From Flavobacteriales bacterium UBA6772 (GTDB taxonomy: Bacteria; Bacteroidota; Bacteroidia; Flavobacteriales; Flavobacteriaceae): a stretch of 64,000 nt of DNA. Position 1 is the stretch's first letter. Every line of letters begins with the position of its first letter. The position numbers were made by a program, and so were the translations under genes. The stretch spans positions 124,001 through 188,000 of the forward strand of contig CAJIYW010000004.1 of assembly GCA_905181765.1 (NCBI GenBank), read 5' to 3'. The notes below the pieces were generated by a model. It did no database searches, was not told the origin of the DNA, and was given only the letters and a program-made list of their open reading frames with translations. Shown in pieces: positions 32,414-43,904 of this stretch.

Positions 32414-32443
32414 AACCTCTTAAAATTAACTTTTTAAGAGGTT
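32414..32443 (+). terminator. Terminator downstream of ppa
   Basis: AACCTCTTAAAA...TTTTTAAGAGGTT followed by T-run. Confidence 0.65.
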
Positions 32444-32507
32444 TTTTATTTCTATTTGATTTTATTACATTTACGACCGTTTTAAACTAATAAAAATAAA
32501 ATAATAT

Positions 32508-34935
32508 ATGGAATCAATGATGATTTGGATGCCAATTGCAATGGCTGTTTTAGGATTAGTATACATGCTAGTTAAAAAATCTTGGGTAATGAAACAAGAT
32601 GCAGGTGATGGAAAAATGAAAGAAATTTCTGACCACATCTATGAAGGAGCACTTGCTTTTTTAAATGCAGAATATCGACTTTTAGCAATTTTTGTAGTTG
32701 GAGCAAGTATTGTTTTAGCTGGAATTGCTTTTTATATGAATAGTAGTTATTTAATTGTAGTTGCCTTTATTATTGGTGCTATATTTTCTGCATTTGCAGG
32801 AAACATGGGAATGAAAATTGCAACCAAAACAAACGTTAGAACTACACAAGCTGCAAAAACGAGCTTGCCAAATGCATTAAAAGTTTCTTTTGGTGGTGGT
32901 ACCGTAATGGGTCTTGGTGTTGCTGGTTTGGCTGTTTTAGGTTTAACCATGTTCTTTATATTTTTCTTTCATTACTTTATGGATGGAGTATGGACTTCAA
33001 CATCAGATATGACTGTTGTTCTAGAAGCATTGGCTGGTTTCTCTTTAGGAGCTGAATCTATTGCTCTATTTGCAAGAGTTGGTGGTGGTATATATACCAA
33101 AGCTGCAGATGTTGGAGCTGATTTAGCGGGAAAAGTACAAGCAGATATTCCAGAAGATGACCCAAGAAATCCAGCAACTATTGCTGATAATGTGGGAGAT
33201 AATGTGGGAGATGTTGCAGGTATGGGGGCAGATTTATTTGGTTCTTATGTAGCAACTGTATTAGCTGCAATGGTTTTAGGAAATTATGTAATTAAAGATA
33301 TGGGAGGAGCAATTCAAGATGCTTTTGGCGGAATTGGACCAATCTTACTGCCAATGTCTATTGCTGGTGTAGGTATTATTATTTCTCTTATCGGAACACT
33401 TCTTAGTTAAAATCTCATCGAATGATGCAAAAGAAGCAGATGTTCAAAAAGCATTAAATATCGGAAACTGGGCATCTATCGCAATGGTTGCTGCAGCATG
33501 TTACGGTTTAGTAACTTGGATGTTACCAGAAACAATGCAAATGGATTTCTTTGGTGAAGGTCTTCAAGATATTTCATCAATGAGAGTATTTTATGCATGT
33601 TTGGTTGGTTTAGTTGTGGGCGCAGGAATCTCTGCATTTACAGAATACTATACAGGTTTAGGTTCTAAACCAATTTTAAAAATAGTACAACAGTCTTCTA
33701 CAGGAGCAGGAACAAATATTATTGCTGGTTTAGCTACTGGTATGATTTCTACATTTTCTTCTGTATTATTATTTGCCGCTGCAATATGGTCTTCATATGC
33801 TTTAGCAGGCTTTTACGGAGTTGCTTTGGCTGCCTCTGCAATGATGGCAACTACAGCAATGCAATTAGCTATTGATGCTTTTGGACCAATTGCCGATAAT
33901 GCAGGTGGTATTGCAGAAATGAGTGAGCAAGACCCAATTGTTAGAGAACGTACAGATATTTTAGATGCTGTTGGTAACACAACTGCTGCAACAGGTAAAG
34001 GTTTTGCCATTGCTTCTGCTGCACTAACTTCTTTGGCTTTATTTGCTGCATATGTAACATTTACTGGAATAGATGGTATTAATATATTTAAAGCACCTGT
34101 ATTAGCAATGCTATTTGTTGGTGGTATGGTGCCTGTAGTATTCTCTGCATTAGCAATGAATGCTGTTGGTAAAGCTGCTATGGAGATGGTAAATGAAGTA
34201 GTAAGACAGTTTAAAGAAATTCCAGGAATTATGGAAGGAACTGGGAAACCAGAATACGATAAATGTGTCGCTATTTCTACCAAAGCATCTTTAAAAGAAA
34301 TGATGTTACCAGGTCTTTTAACAATCGGTTTTCCAATACTTGTTGTTTTGGTAGGTAAATTAGCATATCAAGAAAACAACATGTTGGTAGCTGAAATGTT
34401 AGGTGGATATATGGCTGGTGTTACTGTTTCTGGTGTACTTTGGGCAATCTTCCAAAACAATGCTGGAGGTGCATGGGACAATGCTAAAAAATCTTTTGAA
34501 GCTGGTGTAGAAATTAATGGAGTTATGACATATAAAGGTTCTGAAGCGCATAAAGCGGCAGTAACTGGAGATACAGTTGGTGATCCTTTTAAAGATACTT
34601 CTGGCCCATCTATGAATATCTTAATTAAACTTACTTGTTTAATCGGTTTGGTAATTGCTCCTATTTTAGGGGGACATTCAAATGCCAATTCACATAGTGA
34701 AGAGATTAGAAAAGAAGTACGTGTAGAAATTAAAGGAGATACTTCTGAAATGGCTGCAGCAACAATTACTACGAATGAAACTATAGACGGAAAAACAGTT
34801 ACTGAAAAAGTAGTTATTTCTGGTACTTTAGAAGAAGTTAAGACGGCTATGAAAGAATTAGAGGGATATACTGGAGATATTCAAGTACAATTGAATAATG
34901 GAAAACCAGCACCTCCAGCGAAGGAAAATAAATAA
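32508..34935 (+). CDS. hppA: Membrane-bound ion-translocating pyrophosphatase, frame broken near 33399-33408; C-terminal hydrophilic extension
   Basis: [44 protein letters not shown] in the first part; DNAGGIAEM and [21 protein letters not shown] in the second. Confidence 0.93.
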
Positions 34936-34955
34936 TTTTTTATCTTTATATAAAT

Positions 34956-34985
34956 AAAAAAGCACCTCAATTGAGGTGCTTTTTT
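34956..34985. terminator. Bidirectional terminator hppA/pxpC
   Basis: AAAAAGCACCTCAATTGAGGTGCTTTTT. Confidence 0.75.
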
Positions 34986-35829
34986 ATTGTAACACAAACT
35001 GAAACTTGTCTCCTGTCGTTTTCTGTGACAATCTATTTATACTTTCTTCGGATACGTGTAAAACTCTTGGATAACCTCCTGTAACTGGGCAATCTCTCAT
35101 TAATACAATTAATTTCCCTGAAGGTGTTAACTGAACCGTTCCAGGCAATACCGCTGAGGTTAAAATTGAAGGAATATTATTTTCTAAAATTTCATTTAGC
35201 TTGTATCCCATTCTATTTATATCTTTTGAAACACTAAATTCAGTTTCAAAAAGTATCTTCTGTTGATGAATATCTAATGCCTCAAGCTCAGGTCCTTTAA
35301 AACATTCAATAACTTTAGATTCGAAATGATTTTTATTCACTTTAACCAAAGTTCTTGAGGTTTCTAAATCTATTTTTAGATTAGAAATAGACAAATAATC
35401 TCCTGATTTTAAAATAAAATTACTTGTAATATTTTTAAACAAACTTCTACTACCTAACTTTATATCTGTTAGGATTCCTCCTTTAACAGCTAAATAACAA
35501 CGAACTCCAAAATTTACTTTTCCAAAAGATAAAATATCATTTTCTTTAATACTGATTTTAGAATTTAATAAAATAGATTGATTGTTAATCTTTGGAGAAA
35601 AGTCTCCTCCAGAAATACAAATAGTAGTTTTTGATAAAAACTGAAGTTTACAGCCTCCTAAAGTAATTTCAAGAAATGCACAATCTAAAGAATTGTTTAA
35701 AATATGATTCGTTAAACCTGATGAATAAGAATCCATAGCACCAGAAACCGGAACTCCTAAAGAAGCAAAACCAACTCTTCCTTTATCTTGAATGGTTGTG
35801 TAAAATCCTGATTTTAAAACCTTAATCAT
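34984..35829 (-). CDS. pxpC: 5-oxoprolinase subunit PxpC / KipA-like biotin-dependent carboxyltransferase
   Basis: GFYTTIQDKGRVGFASLGVPVSGAMD; VLMRDCPVTGGYPRVLHV. Confidence 0.9.
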   Translation of the reverse strand: MIKVLKSGFYTTIQDKGRVGFASLGVPVSGAMDSYSSGLTNHILNNSLDCAFLEITLGGCKLQFLSKTTICISGGDFSPKINNQSILLNSKISIKENDILSFGKVNFGVRCYLAVKGGILTDIKLGSRSLFKNITSNFILKSGDYLSISNLKIDLETSRTLVKVNKNHFESKVIECFKGPELEALDIHQQKILFETEFSVSKDINRMGYKLNEILENNIPSILTSAVLPGTVQLTPSGKLIVLMRDCPVTGGYPRVLHVSEESINRLSQKTTGDKFQFVLQ

Positions 35830-36565
35830 TAATTATAGTTTTAAAAAGTTGATATGATTTTTTTGACACTAAAATTTCGAGTTCTAAAAATTCTTTTTTA
35901 GTAATTACACTAAATTTTATTTGATCTCCTGCTTTTGCAAAGCAAGGATTGCTTAATTTCAAATCAAAAAAATTAATTGGAGTTCTTCCCATAATATTCC
36001 AACCACCGGCAGAATTCACAGGATAGACTCCTGTTTGTTCTCCTCCTATTCCAACAGAACCTACCTCAACATTTAATCGTGGATTTGGTTTTCTGTCAAA
36101 AAATAATTTCGAGTTCAATCCTCCTAAATAAAGAAAACCAGGTAAAAAGCCAATAAAAAAGACTGTATAAATGCTTTCTGTATGAGTTTTAATAATTTCA
36201 AGAATCTCTAAATTTAAAGATTGTGACATTTCTTCTAAATCAATTCCAAATTCTAAATCATAACAAACAGGAATTTCCCATAGAAAATTTTGTACCGGTT
36301 TAATCGTAGAATTTAAAGTATAGATAGATTGTAATTTTTCAACTTCTTTATTAAAATCTAAAATGATATCCTTAAAAATTATAGTTAATGAATTATATCC
36401 AATACTATAATCTATATACGATTCGCTCTTTTGAGAATTAATTTTATCCTTAAATTCTAATATATCTTTTAAAATAGCTTCCTCAATGATTGCTTTCCAT
36501 TCTATCAAAATTGCTTTCGCACCAAAAGGTTTATATGTATGACTGTTACCTAACAATAATTCCAT
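35822..36565 (-). CDS. pxpB: 5-oxoprolinase subunit PxpB / KipI-like
   Basis: FFIGFLPGFLYLGGLNSKLFFDRKPNPRLNVEVGSVGIGGEQTGVYPVNSAGGWNIMGRTP. Confidence 0.92.
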   Translation of the reverse strand: MELLLGNSHTYKPFGAKAILIEWKAIIEEAILKDILEFKDKINSQKSESYIDYSIGYNSLTIIFKDIILDFNKEVEKLQSIYTLNSTIKPVQNFLWEIPVCYDLEFGIDLEEMSQSLNLEILEIIKTHTESIYTVFFIGFLPGFLYLGGLNSKLFFDRKPNPRLNVEVGSVGIGGEQTGVYPVNSAGGWNIMGRTPINFFDLKLSNPCFAKAGDQIKFSVITKKEFLELEILVSKKSYQLFKTIIND

Positions 36566-37277
36566 GATTTTTTAATTCTCTAGACACATATTTTAAAATT
36601 TCAATTGCATTTTTAGTGTCTCCGTGTACACAAAAAGTATCTGCTTTTATTTTTACTTCTTTTCCTGAAACTGTTTTTACTTTGCCTTCTTTTATAATTC
36701 TATGGACATGCTGAAATACCTGCATTTTATCCAATATCAATGCATTTTCATAGGTTCTAGAAACTAATGTTAAATCATCATTATAATTTCTATCAGCAAA
36801 CGCTTCGTACTTAATTTTTATGTTATTTTCTTTGGCGACTCTTTCAATTACAGAATTATAAGGAACATATAAATAAGCATCAATAGTATACTTTTTAATG
36901 GTATGAATAAATAAAATTGCTAACTTTTCATCAACAGCAATAGCATTATATAATGCACCATGCGATTTTATATGATGTAACTTTATATCAAAGAAAGAAA
37001 GCCTATTCATAAATAAATTCAACTGATTCTGTATACTTTCTTTAAAAGCATGATCAGAAATATTTATTAATTTTCTACCAAAATTTTCTTTATCAGGAAA
37101 AGAAGGATGCGCTCCTATTAAAACATTGTTTTTAGTCGCAATCTCAATAGTTTCATCTATTGTGTTTTTATCACCAAAATGTCCACCGCAAGCAATATTG
37201 CAAGAAGTGATATAAGGCATTAATAAATGCTCATTGTTTAAACCTTCACCAACATCACAATTGATATCAATTCTCAT
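36546..37277 (-). CDS. pxpA: 5-oxoprolinase subunit PxpA (LamB/YcsF family)
   Basis: MRIDINCDVGEG, SCNIACGGHFGD, GAHPSFPDKENFGR, VKPHGALYN-like KSHGALYN. Confidence 0.95.
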   Translation of the reverse strand: MRIDINCDVGEGLNNEHLLMPYITSCNIACGGHFGDKNTIDETIEIATKNNVLIGAHPSFPDKENFGRKLINISDHAFKESIQNQLNLFMNRLSFFDIKLHHIKSHGALYNAIAVDEKLAILFIHTIKKYTIDAYLYVPYNSVIERVAKENNIKIKYEAFADRNYNDDLTLVSRTYENALILDKMQVFQHVHRIIKEGKVKTVSGKEVKIKADTFCVHGDTKNAIEILKYVSRELKNHGIIVR

Positions 37278-37278
37278 T

Positions 37279-38506
37279 CTATATAAAATTAAATACTTTT
37301 AAAATTCCTTTCGCGCCTAAAAAAATAGAAATTGCTAATATTATAAAACCTAAAATGTTTTGTGTTTTCGTGTTTACAAAATCACCTAAAACATTTTTCT
37401 TATTCATAATCCACAATAAAATTCCCGCAATAACAGGCAATAGCATGCCATTTGCAACTTGAGCAAACTTTATAATTTCAATTGGCTTAATGCCTATAGA
37501 TGCAAATAAAACACCTAAAAACAAAATAACAATCCAAACCATTCTAAATGATTTTGATTTCATATTTCCTTTCCAACCTAAACACCCTCTTGCCACATAA
37601 GCAGCTGCTAAAGGGGCTGTAATTGCAGATGTAATTCCTGCTGCAAATAAACCCAATGCTAAAAAATACTTAGCAAATTCGCCATATAAAGGTGCTAATC
37701 CTTCTGCCAAATCTGCAGCGTTAGAAATATCTTTAAACGGAATTGCAGCAGCAGAAACAATAATTGCCATTGAAACCAATCCTCCTAAAATAATAGAAAT
37801 AATTGTGTCTTTTCTAGCTAATTTTAAATCTGCTGTTTTATTCCAACGTTCCTTAACTAAAGAAGCATGTAAAAACAAATTATATGGCACAACAGTTGTG
37901 CCAATTAAACCAATAATAGTTAGTAAACTTTTCTCTGGAAATCTAGGAATAAACATCCCTTTCAACAGTTCCAATACATTTGGCTTTGTAACAATCGCTG
38001 TTATTAAAAATGAAACACTCATTACTAAAACTAAAGTTACTAGTGCTTTTTCTAAAAATTTATAATTTCCAATATAAAGCAGATATAAATGCAATAACAC
38101 CTATAACTAAACTCATTAAATTGATAGATAAACTACCAATATTTAAAATTAATTTTCCAAATATTGTTTCTAATCCTAAAATCCCTCCACTTATATTTCC
38201 TGCCTCATAAGAAGCATTTCCAACAACAATTGCACCTAAAATTAAGATTGTGACAAACCATTTAAAAAAAGGAATTTTAATCTCTTCTCTAATAACTTCT
38301 GATAATCCTTTTTGAGAAATGATTCCTAATCTTGCAGCCATTTCTTGTAAAACAATGGTGGCTATTATAGAAAGTAACATTGCCCACAATAAATTAAAAC
38401 CAAAATTTACACCTGCTAATGTACAAAGAGTAACGGTTCCTGGCCCAATAAAAGCGGCTGCCACTAGAGTTCCAGGTCCTATATTTTTAAAAATATTTTT
38501 AATCAT
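37279..38506 (-). CDS. Nramp-family transporter (YcsG-like context), frame broken near 38072-38080
   Basis: IGPGTVTLCTLAGVNFGFNLLWAMLLS and IGTTVVPYNLFLHASLV are Nramp-like; split into two frames. Confidence 0.85.
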
Positions 38507-39789
38507 TTAAGTAATCTAGTGTTAAAGCTGTCATTGATTTTACTCCTAAGACAAAGCCACTTTCATCAATCACAAAGTCTGGTGTATGGTGGCCAGATGC
38601 GTCTTCTGTTTTTACATCTAAAGATTTTCCTCCCAAAAAGAAGTACATTCCCGGTATTTTTTTTTGGTAAAATGAAAAATCTTCTGCACCTGTAATAGCA
38701 CTTATTTTAACAACGTTTTCAGAACCTGCAATACGTTGCAATGTAGGCAACATTTTTGCTGTCAATTCAATATGATTGTAGGTAATTGGCAGCCCTTTCG
38801 AAATTTCTATAGTAGCCTCTGCTCTGTGTACTTTTCCAATTGCCGACACCATTTCCTTCATTCTATCATTAATGAATTTATTAAAGATCATAATCTAAGG
38901 TCCGTATCGTACCTACTAATTTTGCTCTTTCTGGAATAATATTCGATCGGATTCCTGCATTGATCATGCCTACTGTAATGACGGCGCCTTCTTTTGTTAA
39001 TTCTGCTTCTCTACTAATAATGGTTTGTAAACCTTGTATTATACTTGCTGCCGTTAATATTGGATCTACTCCACTCCAAGGTCTAGATCCGTGTGCTTGT
39101 TTTCCTTTGATATTAATTTCAAAATTTTGGGCTGCTGCCATAATTCCGCCCGACTTGTATTTAATGGTTCCAACATCTGTTGCAGAATTTATGTGCAATC
39201 CAAAAATAGCTTCTACATCGGGGTTTTTTAAAACATTTTCTTTTACCATTAATTCTGCGCCACCTTCTTCTCCTTTTGGAGCGCCTTCCTCTGCAGGCTG
39301 AAAAATAAATTTAACAGTTCCTTTAATTTCGCTCTTCATTTTAGAAAGCACTGCTGCTGCTCCCAATAAAATAGCTACATGCGTGTCATGACCACAGGCA
39401 TGCATTACACCTGTTTTTTTACCATTATATTCAGAGGTTACAACAGATTTAAAAGGTAAATCGTTTCTTTCTGTAACTGGCAGTGCATCCATATCTGCTC
39501 TTAAAGCAACTACTCTTCCAGATATATCTCCTTTTAATAAACCTACAACCCCTGTTTTTGCGATGCCTTCTTGCACTTCTATTCCTAAACTTCTTAAATG
39601 TTTTGCAATATATTTTGCAGTATTAAATTCTCTATTAGATAATTCTGGGTTTTCATGCAAATACCTTCTCCATTCTAGAACTTTAGACTCGATATCATTT
39701 GAGAGTTTGTTGATTTTCTCGTCATTCGTTTGACCAAAAGAATTTAAAATAAAGCCAAAAAACAAAAGAGCTGATACTGTGATTTTCAT
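38499..39789 (-). CDS. Secreted M20-family amidohydrolase, frame broken near 38884-38893
   Basis: Signal peptide MKITVSALLFFGFILNSFGQ; GVMHACGHDTHVAILLGAA; FQPAEEG; ISAITGAEDFSFY. Confidence 0.9.
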
Positions 39790-40025
39790 AGTTTGTCTTG
39801 TTTTAGTTACTGAAAAATAGAGCAATACTGCTAAGTATATGCGCTTTTAATGATTCTTTAAATATATAATTTTATATTGTAAAACTATAATTGTGAATAC
39901 ATAGTATACTCAAAAATATTATTCTTTAAAAATAGTGGACTCTTTATTTCCAAAAAAAAATATCTATAATTCATTTTAATCAACGCTATATTAAACGGAA
40001 ACATTTATATTTAATAAAAATAATT

Positions 40026-41678
40026 ATGCTTTTTTCATCAAGAATTTACAAAATAATATATTTATTTTCGATTAGCTTAACCCTTCAATTTAGCTGTTTT
40101 GCACAAGAAACGATTGTAATTTTTGCTATTAATGATCCACACAGTGAAATAGAAAATTTCGCTAAAATCAAACCACTAATTGATGCTGAAAAAGCTAAAA
40201 ATCAAAAAGTATATTTTGTAGCAGCTGGAGATCTTTTTTCAGGAAATCCAATTGTAGATTATCATTTAAATAAAGGATACCCGATGATAGACATGCTTAA
40301 TAAAACCGGACTCGATGTAAGTGTTATTGGTAATCATGAATTCGATTATGGTCAAGCAATACTTAATGATCGCCTTGAGCAAGCAAATTTTCCTTTTATT
40401 TGTGATAATGTCTCGGGAGGAACGGGTAAACTGGGTGATATTAAGGGAAGTGCTATTATAGCAAAAGATAATTTTTCAATTGCGTTTGTGGGTGTAGTAG
40501 AGACTGGAAGTCCGGGAGGATATCCACTAACGCATCCAAAAAAAATTCAAGGTTTATCTTTTACAGAAGGCTTAGATAGTTTTGAAAATTATAAAGATCT
40601 TAAAGTTAATGATGATGTTGACTTAATCGTTGCTCTTACGCATTACGGAGGTTATAAAGATGAAAAAATTCTTGAAAACTACGATTTTGTAGATTTAGTT
40701 ATAGGGGGTCACACTAACCAAGAATATGGGGTTGCGCATGCCAATGGATATAAAGTAATGTCTGGTGGAAATTTAGAGAAAATTTCAAAAACTACTTTAA
40801 CCGTTGCAAATAAACAAATAACAAACTTTGAATTTGAACTTATCAATTTATCAAATTCTGATTTAGCTTCAGACAATGCTTTAGCAGAAGACATTGATGA
40901 GTATTTTAATAACCCAAGCTTTTATACAAATATCGGTTCTTCTTTATCGACATTAACATGGAATTCAACAGGTTGTTTTTATACAGATGCTCTTCAAGTA
41001 ATTTCTAATTCAGATATGGTAATACAAAATTCTGGTGGCATCAGAGATATAATTTATGAAGGTATTATTACACCATTCTCTATTTATTCTATAGATCCAT
41101 TTGGTAATGGTTTTGACACCTATACAATGACTGTCTCAGAACTTAGAAACTTTTTAAATGAATTCCCATCTAGTTTTAGTTATTCGTTAGACACAAGTTT
41201 TAAAGTTCAGAAGAATGTAAACAATGAATTTATATTTTTTAAAGACGACATATTACTTCAAGATAATAGTCAAGTAACATTAAGTCTTAATGACTACATA
41301 TCTAGTGTGTTTCCAAACTTACTCCCAACAAACCCTAGCTATTCTTTTCCTTTAACCACCGCCGATTATATAATTGAATACTTAACAAATCATACAGACC
41401 AACCAATCGATTACCTAGACTGTAATCGAAGAAATTATACTTTGAATATTAATGATGTTGTTAAAGAACCTATTGTTAAAATATATCCATCACACATTGA
41501 AATTAACTCAAAAGAAAATAACTTTAGTGTGGAAATTTATAACATTACCGGACAACTAATTTATAGTACTGCAAATTCAAATAAAATTGACACTCAATTT
41601 TTAACAAACGGCATCTATTTTTTTAAGTTGAACTACAGAAATAGTACTCAATTTAAAGTTCAAAAATTTGTGAAATAG
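40026..41678 (+). CDS. Secreted metallophosphatase/5'-nucleotidase (UshA-like) with T9SS-type C-terminal domain
   Basis: NDPHSEIENF, AAGDLFSG, VIGNHEFDYG, VIGGHTN; C-terminal VEIYNITGQLIYS...GIYFFKLNYRNSTQFKVQKFVK. Confidence 0.88.
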   Translation: MLFSSRIYKIIYLFSISLTLQFSCFAQETIVIFAINDPHSEIENFAKIKPLIDAEKAKNQKVYFVAAGDLFSGNPIVDYHLNKGYPMIDMLNKTGLDVSVIGNHEFDYGQAILNDRLEQANFPFICDNVSGGTGKLGDIKGSAIIAKDNFSIAFVGVVETGSPGGYPLTHPKKIQGLSFTEGLDSFENYKDLKVNDDVDLIVALTHYGGYKDEKILENYDFVDLVIGGHTNQEYGVAHANGYKVMSGGNLEKISKTTLTVANKQITNFEFELINLSNSDLASDNALAEDIDEYFNNPSFYTNIGSSLSTLTWNSTGCFYTDALQVISNSDMVIQNSGGIRDIIYEGIITPFSIYSIDPFGNGFDTYTMTVSELRNFLNEFPSSFSYSLDTSFKVQKNVNNEFIFFKDDILLQDNSQVTLSLNDYISSVFPNLLPTNPSYSFPLTTADYIIEYLTNHTDQPIDYLDCNRRNYTLNINDVVKEPIVKIYPSHIEINSKENNFSVEIYNITGQLIYSTANSNKIDTQFLTNGIYFFKLNYRNSTQFKVQKFVK

Positions 41679-41700
41679 ATTTAAATAAAGTTTATAAAAT

Positions 41701-41730
41701 AAAAAACACCTCAAAAATGTGGTGTTTTTT
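41701..41730. terminator. Bidirectional terminator
   Basis: AAAAAACACC-N10-GGTGTTTTTT. Confidence 0.65.
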
Positions 41731-41752
41731 ATTTAATTATAATGATCGTAAA

Positions 41753-43363
41753 TTAAAATGCATAGCGTTGCGGTCCTCCTCTTCGAATCTCCTCACTAGC
41801 AACTTCTTCAAATTGTGTAAAATTCTCTCTAAAGGCATTCGATAATTTAAAAGCTGTTTTATAATACGCTTCATCATTGTTCCAAGTTGCTCTAGGACTT
41901 AACAGTTCTGCTGGCACACCAGGACAAGTTCTTGGTTGTGCAACTCCAAAAACAGAATGAATGTGATAATCCTCATACTTATAGCTTCCTAAATCACCGT
42001 TTAAAACAGCAGAAATCATTGCTCTCGTATATTTTAATGGCATTCTTCTCCCTACACCATATTGTCCTCCAGACCAACCTGTATTTATTAACCAGACATT
42101 TACGCCTGTCTCTTGCATCTTTTTACTTAACATTTCTGCGTATTTTGTTGGGTGCAAAGGCATAAAAGGTGCACCAAAACAAGCTGAAAAACTAGGTGTT
42201 GGCTCTGTGACCCCTGCCTCTGTACCTGCAATTTTTGCTGTATAACCAGAGATAAAATGGAATGCTGCTTGATTTGGAGTTAATTTAGATATTGGAGGTA
42301 AAACGCCAAAAGCATCTGCTGTTAAAAAAAAAATATTCTTTGGGTTTTCACCTATTGATGGTTTTTGAATATTGTCTATATGATAAATAGGATAACTAAC
42401 TCTTGTATTCTGAGTAATAGAAGTATCTGCAAAATCGATAACGTCCTCTGTATCCAAAACAACATTTTCTAGAATTGCTCCTTTTTTAATTGCTGCAAAA
42501 ATTTCTGGTTCTTGTTCTTCTGATAAGTTAATCACTTTTGCATAACAACCCCCTTCAAAATTAAAAACGGTATTTTCTTCCGTCCAACCATGCTCATCAT
42601 CCCCGATTAAACTTCGATCAGGATCTGTAGAAAGCGTTGTTTTCCCTGTACCAGAAAGTCCAAAGAAAATTGCTGTATCACCGTCTTTACCAACATTCGC
42701 AGAACAGTGCATTGGCAGTGTTTTTTTATAAACAGGTAATATGAAATTTAAAGCAGAAAAAATTCCTTTTTTAATTTCACCGGTATAACCCGTTCCACCA
42801 ATTAAAGCTATTTTTCTTGTAAAATTTAAAATGGCAAAATTATGTTGTCGCGTTCCGTCTACTTCAGGATCTGCCATAAAACCAGGTGCATTTACCACGG
42901 TCCACTCAGGGTCAAAGTCTTTTAACTCTGCCTCTGTAGGTCTTAAAAACATATTGTAGGCAAACATATTACTCCAAGGGTACTCGTTGATAACTCTGAT
43001 ACTTAGCCTGTAATTTTCGTCTGCACAAGCATAAGAATCTCGTACAAAAATTTCTTTTTCAGAAAGATACCCAGTAACCTTATTATACAGCGCATCAAAT
43101 TTTTCTGAATCAAACGGTAAATTAATAGCACTCCACCAAACTTCATCTTTTGTAATAGCGTCTTTTACAATAAATCTATCTTTTGGAGAGCGTCCTGTAA
43201 ACTCTCCTGTATTCACTGCAATTGCACCTAAAGAAGATGCTACTCCTTGTTCTTTTTTTAACGTTTCTTCATGTAACTCACTAGAAGTTAACTGATAACG
43301 AATTGTTGCATTTTTGATTCCTAGATTATTTAACGAAATCGATTTCGTATCTGTATCTACCAT
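41753..43363 (-). CDS. pckA: Phosphoenolpyruvate carboxykinase (ATP)
   Basis: GLSGTGKTTLSTDPDRSLIGDDEHGW; NTGEFTGRSPKDRFIV. Confidence 0.97.
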   Translation of the reverse strand: MVDTDTKSISLNNLGIKNATIRYQLTSSELHEETLKKEQGVASSLGAIAVNTGEFTGRSPKDRFIVKDAITKDEVWWSAINLPFDSEKFDALYNKVTGYLSEKEIFVRDSYACADENYRLSIRVINEYPWSNMFAYNMFLRPTEAELKDFDPEWTVVNAPGFMADPEVDGTRQHNFAILNFTRKIALIGGTGYTGEIKKGIFSALNFILPVYKKTLPMHCSANVGKDGDTAIFFGLSGTGKTTLSTDPDRSLIGDDEHGWTEENTVFNFEGGCYAKVINLSEEQEPEIFAAIKKGAILENVVLDTEDVIDFADTSITQNTRVSYPIYHIDNIQKPSIGENPKNIFFLTADAFGVLPPISKLTPNQAAFHFISGYTAKIAGTEAGVTEPTPSFSACFGAPFMPLHPTKYAEMLSKKMQETGVNVWLINTGWSGGQYGVGRRMPLKYTRAMISAVLNGDLGSYKYEDYHIHSVFGVAQPRTCPGVPAELLSPRATWNNDEAYYKTAFKLSNAFRENFTQFEEVASEEIRRGGPQRYAF

Positions 43364-43449
43364 ATCAATATTTATTTATTTTTTAATGAAGTACAAAATT
43401 AAACAATATTTTAAAATAGAGTTATTAAAATATAAAAATTCTCATTTTT

Positions 43450-43830
43450 TTAATTCTTTCTCATTTTTTTCAGGAATCCTGTTAACATAAATACCCAACC
43501 AAGAATAAAAAATAAGCCCCCAATAGGAGTTATAAACCAAATAGATGCTGCAGTTAGCTTCGTTAATTGAATTGCATAAATAGATCCCGAAAAAAAGAAG
43601 ATTCCAGAGAAAAACAACCAACTAATCGTGTTTTTTTGTTTTGTAGAAAAACCAACATACATATTAACAAATAACAATACAATAACATGATACATTTGAT
43701 AACGAACTCCTGTTTCAAAACTTAATAAACCTTCCGTTGTTAAACTGTCTTTTAATGCATGTGCACTAAAAGCGCCAAAAATAATTGCCAACATTCCTAA
43801 AAAACAAATAATTATATAATTTTTAAACAT
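43450..43830 (-). CDS. DUF423 family membrane protein
   Basis: GAFSAHAL and ATPIGG-like ITPIGGLFFILGW with four TM segments. Confidence 0.85.
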   Translation of the reverse strand: MFKNYIIICFLGMLAIIFGAFSAHALKDSLTTEGLLSFETGVRYQMYHVIVLLFVNMYVGFSTKQKNTISWLFFSGIFFFSGSIYAIQLTKLTAASIWFITPIGGLFFILGWVFMLTGFLKKMRKN

Positions 43831-43904
43831 TATTAATGGTTTTTGTTAAATTTTAAACAATTGATGTATCTTCGTATCTCATACAAAAATACATCATTTA
43901 TCCT

